From Hordeum vulgare subsp. vulgare (lineage: Eukaryota; Streptophyta; Magnoliopsida; Poales; Poaceae), in assembly GCF_904849725.1 (NCBI RefSeq), contig NC_058518.1:416585081-416649080 (forward strand): a stretch of 64,000 nucleotides of DNA, written 5' to 3'. The notes below the pieces were generated by a model, which made no database searches, had not been told where the DNA came from, and saw only the letters and a list, made by a program, of their open reading frames with translations. Both the position numbers and the translations under genes were made by a program. Shown piece after piece: positions 1 to 11,403 of this stretch; the first letter of the stretch is position 1; each line of letters starts with the position of its first letter.

Positions 1-420
1 AAATTGTGTTCTCCCCGAGTGTGCACCGTTGCCATAATTCATCGTTTCGAGACACCACGTGATGATCGGGTGTGATAGACTCTACGTTCACATACAACGG
101 GTGCAAAATAGTTTTGCACACGTGGAACACTTGTATTAAACTTGACGAGCGTAGCATATACATACATGGCCTCGGAACACAAGAGACCAAAAGGTCGAAC
201 ATGTGTCATATAGTTGGTATGATCAACATAAAGATGTTCACCATTGAAACCAGCTCATCTCACGTGATGATCTGACTTGGAATGGTGGGTTTGGATCATG
301 TTTCACTCTAATGACTAGAGGGATGTCAATTTGAGTGGGAGTTTCTAGGAATATGATTAACTAAACTCATTATCTTGAACAATAGTCTAAGTAATCTTTG
401 CAAATTTATGTTGTAGATCA
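1..420 (+). other. Untranslated leader of Copia A
   Basis: This stretch matches, base for base over long runs, the leaders of element I (about 56850-57265) and element C (reverse strand, about 30580-31000). It lies between the primer site and gag and has no conserved reading frame. In BARE-type elements this leader carries packaging and dimerisation signals; which bases do so here cannot be told from sequence. Confidence 0.8.
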
Positions 421-1545
421 ATTGCTCGCGCACTAGAACCCCTGAATTTTAGTGCATTCCTAGAGAAAGCTAAGCTGAAAGATGATGGTAGAAACTTTGT
501 TGACTGAACCCAAAAGAGATATGTCCTTGATGCACCGCTAGGTGATGCACCCCTCTTCCCAGCGGCTAAAGATGTTATTAACGTCTGGCAGTCACGTATG
601 GATGACTACTCACTAGTTCAGTGTGCGATCTTGTATGGTTTAGAACCGGGACTTCAAAGACGTTTTGAACGTCATGGAGCATATGAGATGTTCCAGGGTT
701 TGAAGTTTAGCTTTGAGAAGAATGCCCGGATCGAGAGGTATGAGACCTCCGATAAGTTCTATGCTTGCAAGATGGAGGAGAACAGTTCTGTCAGTGAGCA
801 TGTACTCAGAATGTCTCGGTATGCCAACCGTTTGGCTGAGTTGGGAATTGTTCTCCCATCAGAGGCAATCACTGATAGAGTTCTCCAATCACTGCCACCT
901 AGCAAAAAAATCTTTGTTCTTAACTACAACATGCAAGAGATGAATAAATCAGTCGCCGAGCTGTTTGCGATGTTGAAAGTCGCCGAGTCAGAAATCTAGA
1001 AGGAAAATCAAGTGTTGATAGTCAATAAGAGCACCACTTTCAAGAAAAATGGCAAGGGAAAGAAAGGTAACTTCAGGAATAGTGGCAAAGTTGTTGCCCC
1101 TCATGTGAGGAAACCCAAGGCTGGGGCCAAGCCAGAAACTGAGTGCTATCGTTGCAAGGGGGCTGGTCACTCGAAGCGGAACTGGCCCAAGTATCTGGCA
1201 GACAAGAAGGCGTCCAATGCCAAACAAAGTATATATGATATACATGTTATTGATGTGTACCTCAACAACTCTGATTGTAGTGTGTGGGTATTTGATACCG
1301 GTTCGGTTGCTCACATTTGCAACTCAAAACAGGAACTGTGGAATAGACGAAGGTTGGCGAAGGATGAAGTGGCGATGCGCGTGGGAAATGGTTCCAAGGT
1401 TTATGTGATCGCCGTCGGCACACTCTCACTTCAATTACCATCGGGACTAGTGATGAACGTGAATAATTGTTATTTAGTTCCTGCATTAAGCATGAACATT
1501 ATATATGGATCTTGTTTATTGCGAGACGGTTACTCGTTTAAATAA
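421..1545 (+). pseudogene. gag, zinc knuckle and protease of Copia A (broken)
   Basis: Gag would make the particle coat and the aspartic protease would process the polyprotein. Compared with element C, whose gag starts ATG-GCT-CGC, the start here reads ATT-GCT-CGC at 421, so the start codon is lost, and a TAG follows three codons later. A gag frame is open from about 598, continues past one in-frame TAG at 997-999 (a CAG glutamine in C) and runs on to 1545. The zinc knuckle reads CYRCKGAGHSKRNW, with the last cysteine changed to Trp. The protease motif FDTGSVAHI is intact. Loss of the gag ATG recalls barley BARE-2, known to depend on BARE-1 for Gag, but this copy has further damage. Confidence 0.85.
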
Positions 1546-1636
1546 GAGAATAATAGTTGTTCTATCTATATGAGTAATATCTTTTATGGTCATGCACCCA
1601 ATGTGAGGGGTTTATTCTTATTGCATCCCAATAGTA

Positions 1637-2151
1637 ATGACACACATGTTCATAACATTGATGCCAAAAAGATGTAGAGTTGATAATGATAGTACCACGT
1701 TCTTGTGGCACTGCCGCTTAGGTCATATTCGTGTAAAGAGCATGAAGAAACTCCATGCTGATAGACTTTTGGAGTCACTTGACTTTGAAGACACATGTGA
1801 ACCATTCCTCATGGGCAAGATGACCAAAACTCCGTTCTCCGGCACAATGGAGCGAGCAAGTGACTTATTGGAAATCATACATATTGATGTGTGCGGTCCG
1901 ATGAGCATTGAGGGACGTGGTGGATACCGTTATTTTCTCAGTTTCACCAATGATTTGAGTAGATATGGTTATATTTACTTGATGAAACACAACTCTGAAA
2001 TATTTGAAAAGTTCAAGCAATTTCAGAGTGAAGTGGAGAATCATCGTAACAAGAAGATAAAATTCCTATGATCTGATCGGGGAGGAGAATATTTGAGTTA
2101 TGAGTTTGGCACTCACTTAAGACAATGTAGAATTGTTTCACAGTTGACTCC
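1637..2151 (+). pseudogene. Integrase N-terminal part of Copia A, cut by CACTA insertion
   Basis: The integrase zinc-binding region is visible as WHCRLGHI followed by CEPF; the homologue in element C has CEPC, so the last zinc ligand is lost here. The catalytic core follows, with its first Asp in HIDVCGP and its second in SDRGGEY. A TGA at 2069-2071 separates them. The CACTA transposon enters right after the QLTP segment, before the catalytic Glu. The rest of the domain resumes at 9228. Integrase would insert the cDNA into nuclear DNA. Confidence 0.85.
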
Positions 2152-2167
2152 CACTACAAGAAATATG
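2152..2167 (+). repeat. CACTA left terminal inverted repeat
   Basis: Sixteen bases, CACTACAAGAAATATG, are the perfect inverse of the right end. The match stops at base 17 (T here, C in the inverted right end). Confidence 0.95.
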
Positions 2168-2189
2168 TCAACTAGTGACCTTCTGGCAG

Positions 2190-2400
2190 TGACCCTGGCA
2201 TAAATGGTCGTAAATCTGTGACCATTTGAGATCAATTGGTCGTAAGCTGTTCGGGAGGCTCCAACCCCAAACCATAATGACCAATTTGGTCAAAAAAGGT
2301 CGTAATTTCCTTACGGGAAATGGTCGTCAGGCAGATAGCACTCGTCCCCTGCCTAATTTCTAGCTAATTATGACCAATATAGATGGTCATAGCTACGACT
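2190..2400. repeat. CACTA left subterminal repeats
   Basis: Short motifs GGTCGTAA, TGACCAAT and their inverses recur in both orientations (for example TGACCAATTTGGTC near 2278). In CACTA elements such subterminal motifs bind the TNPA-like transposase subunit. The same motifs occur near the right end. Confidence 0.75.
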
Positions 2401-2569
2401 AGGCGCCACATCATTAGTTTTGCCTATGTGTCAAATTTTGCCCTAGTTTGTGAAGGAACCTACTATTCTGCCATTCCAAAAATTCTCCAAAAATTCTCAT
2501 AAATTCTTTGGATCATATACTCCTCAAATATGTCAAAACCCTTCCTTCCCGAGTTCAAAAATAATTGAG

Positions 2570-3900
2570 CAATATTCATTTTCCTATCCTGTTCAGAATA
2601 ACACTTTGTGAAGGAAGTGCTATTTATATTTCCATAATTTCCCACAAAATTTTTGGGCACTCTTTCCTATCCATATCATTGCCTAATGAAAAAATTCATC
2701 TCCATTTGTTAAGTATATCTTTCTCAGCAAATTTCCAAAGTTTATGTTTAGCTAGAAGCTTTCTGAAGGAATTACTATCCACGAGTAACCTAATGAGTTA
2801 AGTTTTTGCCACATCTTATATATGCCGAAATAATAGCTCTCCACAAAATTTGAGCCCTATCTAACAATCCATGTGAGCTCACCATTGAATCTTTGTTTGT
2901 GGTAATATTTTTAGTTTGTGAAGCAACTACATTTTATATTGCTTTATAAATGATGGAAATTTACCAAAACATGACCCTAACCATATAACCTCCCTCCACC
3001 AAATTTCAGCTCATTTGATTTAGCCAATTTCCCTCAATACTTTTCCCAATGTTTTGTTCAGTGGAGAGCATTGTGAAGGAAGTACCAATTTTGTTTATTC
3101 AAATAGTATGAAATGTTTACACTGTCTTCATATGACCAAATTATCATACTCCCTCCAAATTTCAGCTCCAGCCAATCATTTATGTGAGCACAACTTCAAT
3201 TTCTATTTTCTGTCCAGATGGGCACATTGCAAAGCAAGTGCTATCTACACACCTCCTATTGCCCGCAAACTTTTTTGTCTATCTTCCATATCCAAATAAT
3301 TGCCACATGACAATATTCAGCTCTATTTTCCTATTAAATCTTCCTCAACAAATTTCCAAATTTTCTACCAAGAGAGAAGCTTTGTGAAGGAAGTACTAGC
3401 TATGAATATCCAAATGATCTAAGAATTTTCCAAATATACTATATGCCCAAATGATCACTCTGTACAAAATTTGAGCTCTATCCAGTAATCCATGTGAGCT
3501 CATCATCCAATGTTTTATTCTGGTCATATTTTTAGTTTGTGAAGCAAATATATTTTAGATTTATTAATTACTGCTGATAATTTACTAGGGCATGTTCCTA
3601 CATGTGTAACTTATCTACACAAAATGAAAGCTCATTTCATTTATCCAATTCCTCTCAATAATTTTTACAAGTTTCTGCCCATAGAAGAGCATTGTGAAGG
3701 AAGTGCCACTTTGGCATGCCAAATGGTATAAATTTTTTACAGTACTTTCCTATGCCCAAATCACCATCCTCCACCAAATTGTAGATCAATCCATTCATTC
3801 ATTTGAGCCCAACTTCAATATCCATATTTCTGCCCAGTGTGGTACTTTGCAAAGCAAGTGCCACGTAGGCTCCTTCATTTGAGCTGAAAAATTGCCAAGA
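2570..3900. repeat. Diverged tandem repeat inside CACTA, about 620-bp period
   Basis: Blocks around 2876 and 3496 run parallel for several hundred bases, starting at GAGCTCACCATTGAAT versus GAGCTCATCATCCAAT. Within each, the phrase TTGTGAAGGAAGTGC or TTGCAAAGCAAGTGC recurs, at about 2608, 3070, 3228, 3381, 3692 and 3849, so smaller sub-repeats are nested inside the large one. AT-rich, no coding capacity seen. Confidence 0.7.
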
Positions 3901-4239
3901 CAGTCTCCTTAGTAGATGATCATCCTCACCCAAAAATCAGGCCCATTGGCCTTGTGAATTCCCCCCACCGCTAATCAAACACTTGAGTGTTAATTCATGT
4001 TTCAGCTTATTTAAGTCTCCTCGTGAGATTTTTATGTTGTATTATTGTTACTAACACTTAAGCGGGGGAGCGATCAACCCACCAGACATGCCTAGTCTGC
4101 CCAGAACACGCGGCAATGCCACATTCACGCGGTGACCACGCAGTTGGCATGCTCGTTTACACACTCTGGAGTTGGGCCCTCAAACACCATCCAAACCTCG
4201 ATGTCTTGCCACCACACCATGTATCTCTTACTAAATGGA

Positions 4240-6120
4240 TACTTATGTACCTAAAAATGATTTTTGGGGGAAAATAAAGAGCAAATTATAATGCAACTGC
4301 AGTTCAAATTTGACCCGCTTCCACCTGAATCGGCAGAAATTTATCTTTTTCAGGAGCGGTGTATAAAAGCTTTTGACACCCAACCATTAGGTCAATTGTG
4401 CATTAAATATGGACTAGTATTTTAGAAAATTTATTTGATACAATTTTGCAACAAATATATGGTAGATCCTTCACAAAAATACTAATTTGGGCACTCGAAA
4501 AATGGAAAATTAATTTTTTGTCCAAAGAAAATGAAAACTTACTTAGGCAACATCGCTTGCCATTCGAAGATACACCATTGTGCACAATATTATATCATTT
4601 GTACAAACTATGCCATGAATGTGGTCATCTGATTGATCATTTGGCTTGAAAGCCATTAATCTTCACACATGATAGCTGATTTCTCAGAACACTTTTTAGA
4701 AATAATTGTCGTATTACAAGTTTCTTATTCTTCCTGGTAACCCGGTCACATATAACGACATAATATGAAGGTTTTCCATTTTTTGATGTTTTTTTAAAAA
4801 TTCATGCCCATTTCAAAATGCAGTCAAAACGGCGGGTGTGACTGTTCCTAGCTAGTGGTTGAATCTTGGAAAAAATTTGGTGTTTCTATGATAAAATAGG
4901 TACTTTTGTACTTATAAATGGTTTTTGGAAAAAATAAAGAGCAAACTATAATGCAACTGCAATTCAAATTTGACCCGCTTCCACCTGAATCGACAAAAAA
5001 TTATCTTTTTCACGAGAGGTGGATAAAAGCTTTTGACACCCAACCATTTAGTTAATTGTACATTAAATATGGCCTAGTATTTTAGAAAAATGATTTGGTA
5101 CAATTTTGCAACAAATATATGGTAGGTCCTTCACAAAAAAAATCTCATTTTGGGCACTCGAAAAATGGAAAATGAATTTTCCATACAAACAAAATGAAAA
5201 CTTCCTTAGGCAACATTGTTTGCCATTCCAATACGCACACTTGTGCACAATATGAGATCATTTGAACAAACTATGCCATGAATGTGGCCATAAGATTGAT
5301 CATTTGGCTTGAAAGCCATGAATCTTCACACATGATAGCTCATTTCTAAGAACACTTTTTAAAAATAATTACCATATTACAAGTTTATCATTTTACCTGG
5401 TAACTTTGTCACATATAATGACACAACGCGAAGGTTATCATCCATAAAATTTTATATAACTTGAGTGAAAAATTTGGTGGTGCCATTTAAAAAAAATATT
5501 ATTGGTAGGTGCTTCACAAACTGTTTTGAATGACATATTTTTCGAACCAATCAAAACAGAGAATATGTCTTCCCAGGGATCACCCCAGTAGAGTCGATCT
5601 GAGTCGTCCATATGATATAGATCCAATCGTCTCTCACTCATTTCTCCAAAACGCACGACGTCCATATGATGTCAAAAATGACAGTCATGACCATTCAAAG
5701 CTATGGGTGGAATCTTACAAACATTTCTTGGATCTGAGATAAAATGACTACTAATGTGCCTCAAATGATTTTTGGGAAAACATCATGATCAAACTATGAC
5801 ACCTCTAGTGCAAATTTGACCCCGTTCCTACTGAATCGACAGAATTTTGTCAATTTGAGGACATGTGGATCGAAAGGTTCTGAGTGGCAACCATTTGATC
5901 AATTGTACATAATATATGGTCTAATATTTTTCAGAAATGAATTGCACATTTTTACAACAAAGATTTGGTAGGTTCTTTACAAAAATCCTATTTTTTGGCA
6001 CTTCGAAAAAATAAAATGATTTTTTTGTGAAAGAAAATGTAAAATCTCTTTGACAACATTGTTTGTCATACCAAGATACACACATGTTGACAAATATTGG
6101 GTCATTTTAACAAACTATAA
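4240..6120. repeat. Second diverged tandem repeat inside CACTA
   Basis: Three related units start near 4277, 4937 and 5785. Each contains a CAAATTTGACCC core, a TGAATCGACAGAA-like segment, a CAACCATTTGATCAATTGTACA-like segment and a CAACAAATATATGGTAGG-like segment. The first two units are close to each other; the third is more diverged and preceded by about 190 bp of extra sequence. CACTA elements often carry such arrays. No gene is seen. Confidence 0.7.
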
Positions 6121-6219
6121 CAGGGTAAAATATAAAAGAAATAAACTAACAACATCAAAAATTATATCGGCTTAATCTTATTGGTGGAATCTCCTATGGC
6201 ATGGATCGATGACGTGTCA

Positions 6220-6265
6220 AACATCCATCCATCCGTATATCCATCCATCCGTCCATCCAACCCAC
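6220..6265. repeat. CATC/CCAT microsatellite
   Basis: A run of imperfect CATC units (ATCCATCCATCCGTATATCC and similar) sits just upstream of the GC-rich gene-like block in the CACTA element. Confidence 0.8.
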
Positions 6266-6299
6266 CGGCCCACCAAACACTCACCTCTCCTACCTAAAC

Positions 6300-8506
6300 C
6301 TAGTGCAGCATGTGGCACACTCTGTCTCCTCCCTCGACCCCTTGCTTCCCGAGAATGCCGCCGCCTCCCCCCTTCTCTCTTCTCCCCGATCTAGGTCGAC
6401 GCTGCAACCTCTCGCACCTCGCCGCAACTCTCGCCCCTTGCCCCTGCCATCCTCCCCAGCCCCTGCCATCCTCGATCTGTTCTCGACCCTCCTCCGTCCG
6501 TTGCAGCTGCAGATTTCCCTATGGATAACCCCGTTCCCTCATACATCGTCGCCGTCGTCGTCGGTCATGGTCGCCGCTCCCACCCTCTCCCTCCCATCCC
6601 CTCCTCCCCCATCCCCTCATCACAACATAAGACAAGAGGGAGGGAGGTCGCTAGCAAGCAGGTCTGGCGGCGGCCATGGCGCGCCCAGATCCGCCATGGT
6701 CACCGAGAGCTTCTTCGTTCTCGGCCTCGATGGAGGTCTTGCTCTGTGCCAACCTAGGGGACGGCTAGACCAATGGATTCGCCTCGAACAACGCGGCTCC
6801 AAAGCCACGAGGAGGCCCTCACGAAATTGAAGGCACGCGCGAGACCGGAGCCTTCTCCTTGCGTCGCTGTCGGTAGCAGTGTCCTCCTCAACTGGCAGCG
6901 TCGGCTGCCGCCTCCTCCTCGATATGCTAGTGTCAGCGGCAGCCTCCTCCTTGACGTTTCACCGTCGACCACATCATCCTCCTTGATGCGTAGCCGTCGG
7001 CTGGAAAGATGTTGAAGGCCGCGAGCGATGGCAATCTCCTGATACAGTCCCTGATCCAGTCCGTGTACATCTCCAACACGACCAGCTCGGTAACGCCCCG
7101 TTCCCCTTCCCCTCTCCCTCCCAGTTCCGGGACGCACGCGCTCCTGCTTTGCCTTGCTCTGCTTCCATGTATGTTTGTGTTCGATTGCTGCTGTTCGATC
7201 TTAGCCCGTGCTTTTCCTCTGCCTCTGCTCGCTAGATCGTGCGCCTTGTGCTCGTAGAAGCACAAAGAGAATCTTTGTCCTGTTGCGGATTTCGTCACAT
7301 GTGGTAGCACGATGAGGATTTTTTTCTAAGATTGTTATGCTTATGCTAGTGTAATGTTGTTTAGTAATTTCATGAAGACAACAATTTAAAATCAGTGAAG
7401 AAACAAATATATAATGAAACCTTCTTAGTCATGATGTTGACAGCGACCAAAAACCTGTATGTAAGCTTGGTCTGGTTATGCATTATTTTCTTTCTATTCA
7501 TATGTTGACAGAGAAAGAAAAATCTGAATGTGCATACTTCAGATTAGCTGGAAAATTTCTTTAAGAAATCATGATGCTTACTCCATTTTATTTCTTTGAG
7601 TATGTAGCACTGGCAACAACTTCCTCTGTCTGTCGTATTTTTGCTCGTCAAGACTTACAACTGTTCGAGCAAATGCAGGTTTTTGTCAAGGCTAGTTATG
7701 CCATCATCTTCGCTCTGGTGGTCACCATTCTGCTTCCTGACCTCACCTGGTTCAACAACAACAACATGTAGCACTTTGGCTAATCCACAAACTGTGTGGT
7801 TACTCTTTCACTCTCGTGTCATATGTCCTTGTACACTGTTTTGTTTCTCAGAAATTTTTCAGCCTTGTTCTTGTTTTCGATCATGTAGTGTAGGTCTTGT
7901 TGATTGTTGACTTGGAATGAGGATAATTTTTAGTTCCGATCTAACATTTGCTTAGCAAAGATGAAATTATGTGATAAACCTTGCCATGCCACATTAATGT
8001 TCCATAATAATCTCTATTCCATTAACTGGATCATTAGGCATGTGTGTGTTGTTCTAGTTTCTGTAGCATTAGTTGAGCAGTAATGACTTTCTCAGTACTA
8101 CCGCTTGCTATTCTCTACTTACTGGAGTAGTAACTGCAACAAAATTATCTGGTTTGGTAGATTTGTTATTTTGGTGCTCAAAATTTTACATGCATGGATT
8201 CTGACTAAACTTATTGTTGTAGGTCTTTTCATTTATATGATCAATTTAGTTAGAGTAGCACATGTCAGTATATTGTATACCAAAAACTCCTAGCTTGTGA
8301 GAAAATTTAAGACAATCCATGTACACATACTAGTTAGTGTTAGTCATACTATTTATGTACATGGATTTTTTTGCCAATTCTTGCTTACAAGCTATTGGAT
8401 CCATCATTGTCTAATGTTTGATGTTCTTTACACCTTATTCTCATTTTTTGCACAGGTGAAGTACGAAGCCAAGTGTGAAGCTATGAAGCCTATCAACAAA
8501 GAGTAG
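6300..8506 (+). pseudogene. Gene-like block in CACTA: possible captured host gene or uncharacterised element gene
   Basis: The DNA changes abruptly to GC-rich, CT-rich sequence at about 6300-7260, unlike the AT-rich repeats around it, and looks like a promoter, 5' UTR and first exon of a grass gene. A frame with ATG at 7009 reads MLKAASDGNLLIQSLIQS and meets a plausible GT donor at 7090. Downstream, TTTTTTGCACAG at about 8444-8455 is a good 3' splice acceptor. It leads into a short terminal exon encoding VKYEAKCEAMKPINKE and a stop at 8504-8506. A second frame at 7571-7771 contains a hydrophobic stretch (ASYAIIFALVVTILLP) and could be another exon or an intron. No known domain was recognised. 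The exon chain is inference, and it may equally be an untranslated transposon transcript. Confidence 0.35.
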
Positions 8507-8714
8507 CATATGTATTGTCATAGTAGGCAGTAGTAGACATATCTGGGTTGCGGTGTAGTGTAAAGATTGTAAACTATGAAGTTATGCTATTTCTGAACCT
8601 GTGAAGTACTGCATTTTGTGAAGCTGTGCACGTGTGAAGTTATGCATTTTGTGAAGTTGTGAATTATTTGAGTTTTGTTTGGACCATTTTGTTTGGTCTC
8701 TAAACTTAGTTGGA

Positions 8715-8925
8715 CTGCAAAAAGGCCAAGGCCCAAACAAGAATTAGACTAAAAAGGCTTGGGCCTAAAAAAGAGTTGATTGTAAAAAATTATAGTTAAA
8801 AGGCTGCATCTCTTAAAATAAAAGGCCAAGGCCCAAACAAGAACTAGACTAAAAAGGCTGTGGTCCAAAATAAGAGTGGACTATAAAAAAATTGCTCACT
8901 AAAAGGCTCCATCCCAGAAAATAAA
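8715..8925. repeat. Tandem duplication of about 103 bp in CACTA
   Basis: The phrase AAAGGCCAAGGCCCAAACAA occurs at about 8719 and again at about 8822, each followed by near-identical GAACTAGACTAAAAAGGC-type sequence. Noncoding. Confidence 0.8.
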
Positions 8926-9057
8926 ATGCCAAATTATTGGGCCCGACCCATGCAGCTAAGGAAAGTAAAGAGAAAAAAACATTTAATCGGCTGAATTATT
9001 GGGCTTGGCCCTTGTAGAAGACCAGAATGGACCGGGCTGATTCAAATTTATGCCTTT

Positions 9058-9205
9058 TGTTTGGTCGTAAATGTCTACGACCAATCCAGAAGAAAGGTCG
9101 TTATAGTTCATTAGAGACACTCAGCTTTTGACCGTCTCGTTTTGGTCATAAAAAGCTCGCAAATGGAAATCAACGACTATTCGGTGACCAATATTGAAGG
9201 TCGCA
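9058..9205. repeat. CACTA right subterminal repeats
   Basis: Motifs GGTCGTAAA, TACGACCAAT, TTTTGGTCATAA and GGTGACCAATATTG repeat the left subterminal motifs in both orientations. Confidence 0.75.
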
Positions 9206-9211
9206 ATTTAG

Positions 9212-9227
9212 CATATTTCTTGTAGTG
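9212..9227 (-). repeat. CACTA right terminal inverted repeat
   Basis: CATATTTCTTGTAGTG, the exact inverse of the left end, followed directly by the TCC target duplication. Confidence 0.95.
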
Positions 9228-9800
9228 TCCGCCTAGAACACCACAACGCAATGGTGTGTTCGAACGTTGCAGTCATAATTTATTGGATATGGTGTGTTCT
9301 AAGATGTGTCTTGCTGATTTGCCGTTATCATTTTGGGGTTAAGCATTAGAGACACATGCATTCACTTTGAATAGGGCACCATCAAAGTCCGTTGAGACGA
9401 CACCATATGAACTGTAGTTTGGGAACAAACCAAATTGTCACTTGGGGATGTGATGCTTATGTCCAAAAGCTTCAGCCTGAAAAGCTGGATCCGAAAGTGG
9501 AGAAATGTGTCTTCATAGGATACCCAAAAGAGACAGTTGGGTACGCATTCTATACCAGATGCGAAGGCAAAGTTTTTGTCACTAAAAACGGGACGTTTCT
9601 TGAGAAAGAGTTTCTCATGAAATAATTGAGTGGGAGGAAGATAGAATTTGATGAGGTTGTTGAACCTTCACTTCAACCAGAGAGTAGTGCAGCACAGAAA
9701 GTTGTTTCCGTGGAGCCTACAACAATTGAAGAGGAAGTTGATTATGATGATCATGAAGCTTTGGATTAAGTTGCTATCGAACCTGGTAGGTCGACAGGGG
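9228..9800 (+). pseudogene. Integrase C-terminal part of Copia A, after CACTA
   Basis: The frame resumes with a TP-RTPQRNGVFER segment that supplies the catalytic Glu of the DDE triad. It continues through LDMV, the TLNRAPSKSVETTPYEL-type region and KCVFIGYPKETVGYAF, typical of the C-terminal integrase region of Copia elements. A TAA at 9324-9326 within the former FWG(Y)ALE segment and several frame changes interrupt it. The longest surviving open piece is 9392-9625. Confidence 0.8.
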
Positions 9801-9839
9801 CACGCACTGCTCTTGAGTGGTACGGTAACCCTGTCTTAA

Positions 9840-11330
9840 CAGTCATATTGTTGGACAACGATGAACCTACGAGCTATGGAGAAGCGATGGTGGGCCCGGA
9901 TTCCAACAAATTATTAGAGGCCATGAAATACGAGATAGGATCCATGTATGAAAACAAAGTGTGGACTTTGGAAGAATTACCTGAAGGGCGAAAGGCCATT
10001 TAGAATAAATGGATCTTTAAGAAGAAGTCGGACGCCGACAGTAATGTCACCATCTATAAAGCTCGACTTGTGGCAAAGGGTTTTTCACAAGCTCAAGGAG
10101 TTGATTATGATGAGACTTTCTCACCTGTAGCGATCCTTAAGTCCATGAGAATCATGTTAGCAATAGCTGCATTTTTCGATTATCAAATTCGGCAGATGGA
10201 TGTCAAAACAACGTTCCTTAATGGTTTCCTTAAGTAAGAGTTGTATATGATGCAACCGGAAGGTTTTGTCGATCCAGAGAATGCTAACAAAGTGTGCAAG
10301 CTCCATCGATCCATTTATGTACTGGTGCAAGCATCTCGGAGTTGGGATGAGGTGATAAGACGTTTGGGTTTAAACAAGTTTATGGAGAAGCTTGTATTTA
10401 CAAGAGACTGAGTGGGAGCTATGTAGCTTTTCTAATGTTATATGTGGATGACATATTGCTGATTGGAAACAATATAGAATTCTTGGGAATCATAAAGGAT
10501 TACTTGAATAAGAGTTTTTCAATGTAGGACCTAGGAGAAGCTGCTTACATATTAGGCATCAAGATCTATAGAGATAGATCGAGACGCTTAATAGGACTTT
10601 CACACAACACATACCTTGACAAAGTTTTGAAGAAGTTCCAAATGGATAAGTCCAAGAAAGGGTTCTTGCCTGTGTTGCAAGGTGTGAAGTTGAGTAAGAC
10701 TCAATGCCTAGTGACTGCAGAAGATAGAGAAAAGACGAGTGTCGTCTCCTATGCTTCAACCATAGGCTCTATCATGTATGCAATGTTAAGCACAAGACCT
10801 TATGTCAGCCTTGCCATAAGTATGGAGGGAAGGTTTCAAAGTGATCCAGGAATGGAAGTGATCAAGAGCTCGTCGTAAAGGGTTACGTCGATGCAAGCTC
10901 TGACATTGATCCAGATGACTCTAAGTCGCAAATCGGATACGTAATATTCTCAATGAGGGTGTGGTAAGGTGGTGCAGTTCCAAGAAAAGAGTGGTAGCTG
11001 ATTCTACATGCGAAACGGAGTACATAGCTGCTTCAAAGGCGGCTAAAGAAGGTGTCTGGAAGAAGGATTTCATGACAGATCTTGGAGTTGTGCCAAGTGC
11101 ACTAGATCCATTGACTCTATTCTTTGACAACACCGGTGCCATTTCTTTAGCGAAGGAACCGAGGTTTCACAAGAGGACCAGACACATAAAGTGACGCTTC
11201 AAGTCCATACGCGATTACATCAAAGGGGATGACATAAATATTTGCAAAGTGCACACACATATGAATGTTGGAGACCCATTGACTAAGCCTCTTCCACGAG
11301 CGAAACATGATCAACAACAGAATTGTATGG
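9840..11330 (+). pseudogene. Reverse transcriptase and RNase H of Copia A (broken)
   Basis: RT and RNase H would copy the genomic RNA into DNA. Visible are KARLVAKGFSQ-like sequence, QMDVKTTFLNGFLK followed by a stop, QPEGFVDPENANKV, the polymerase box LYVDDILLIGNN near 10440, LGIKIYRDRSRRLIG, and STIGSIMYAMLSTRP. RNase H keeps ADSTCETEYIAAS and FFDNTGAISLAKEPRFHK. A deletion removes codons between SRSW and DEVI (about 10345), another removes DHWAAVKNI-type sequence near 10855, and stops occur at several sites. The domain order (integrase before RT) identifies the superfamily as Copia. Confidence 0.88.
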
Positions 11331-11390
11331 GTGTTAGATTCATTACAATGTAAATCACATAGTGACGTGAGCTAGATTATTAACGCTAGC

Positions 11391-11403
11391 GCAAGTGGGA
11401 GAC
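11391..11403 (+). promoter_or_regulatory. Polypurine tract of Copia A
   Basis: GCAAGTGGGAGAC lies immediately before the 3' LTR. The same sequence precedes the 3' LTRs of C, F and I and would prime plus-strand DNA synthesis. Confidence 0.85.

Larger units (their letters stand above)
2152..9227. mobile_element. CACTA DNA transposon, probably non-autonomous
   Basis: The element begins CACTACAAGAAATATG and ends in the exact inverse of those 16 bases. It is flanked on both sides by the trinucleotide TCC (2149-2151 and 9228-9230), the 3-bp target duplication expected for CACTA (En/Spm) elements. Removing it rejoins the integrase of Copia A at the right codon. Inside are subterminal repeats around GGTCGTA/TGACCAAT, two blocks of diverged tandem repeats, a GC-rich gene-like block and a 103-bp duplication. 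No TNP2-type transposase could be recognised, so it is probably mobilised in trans. The ends and TSD are certain; the lack of transposase is a by-eye judgement. Confidence 0.95.

Noticed and set aside
6300..7260. GC-rich block as a recent transfer from bacteria
   Set aside because: High GC with CT-rich leaders is normal for grass genes, and plausible plant splice sites are present.
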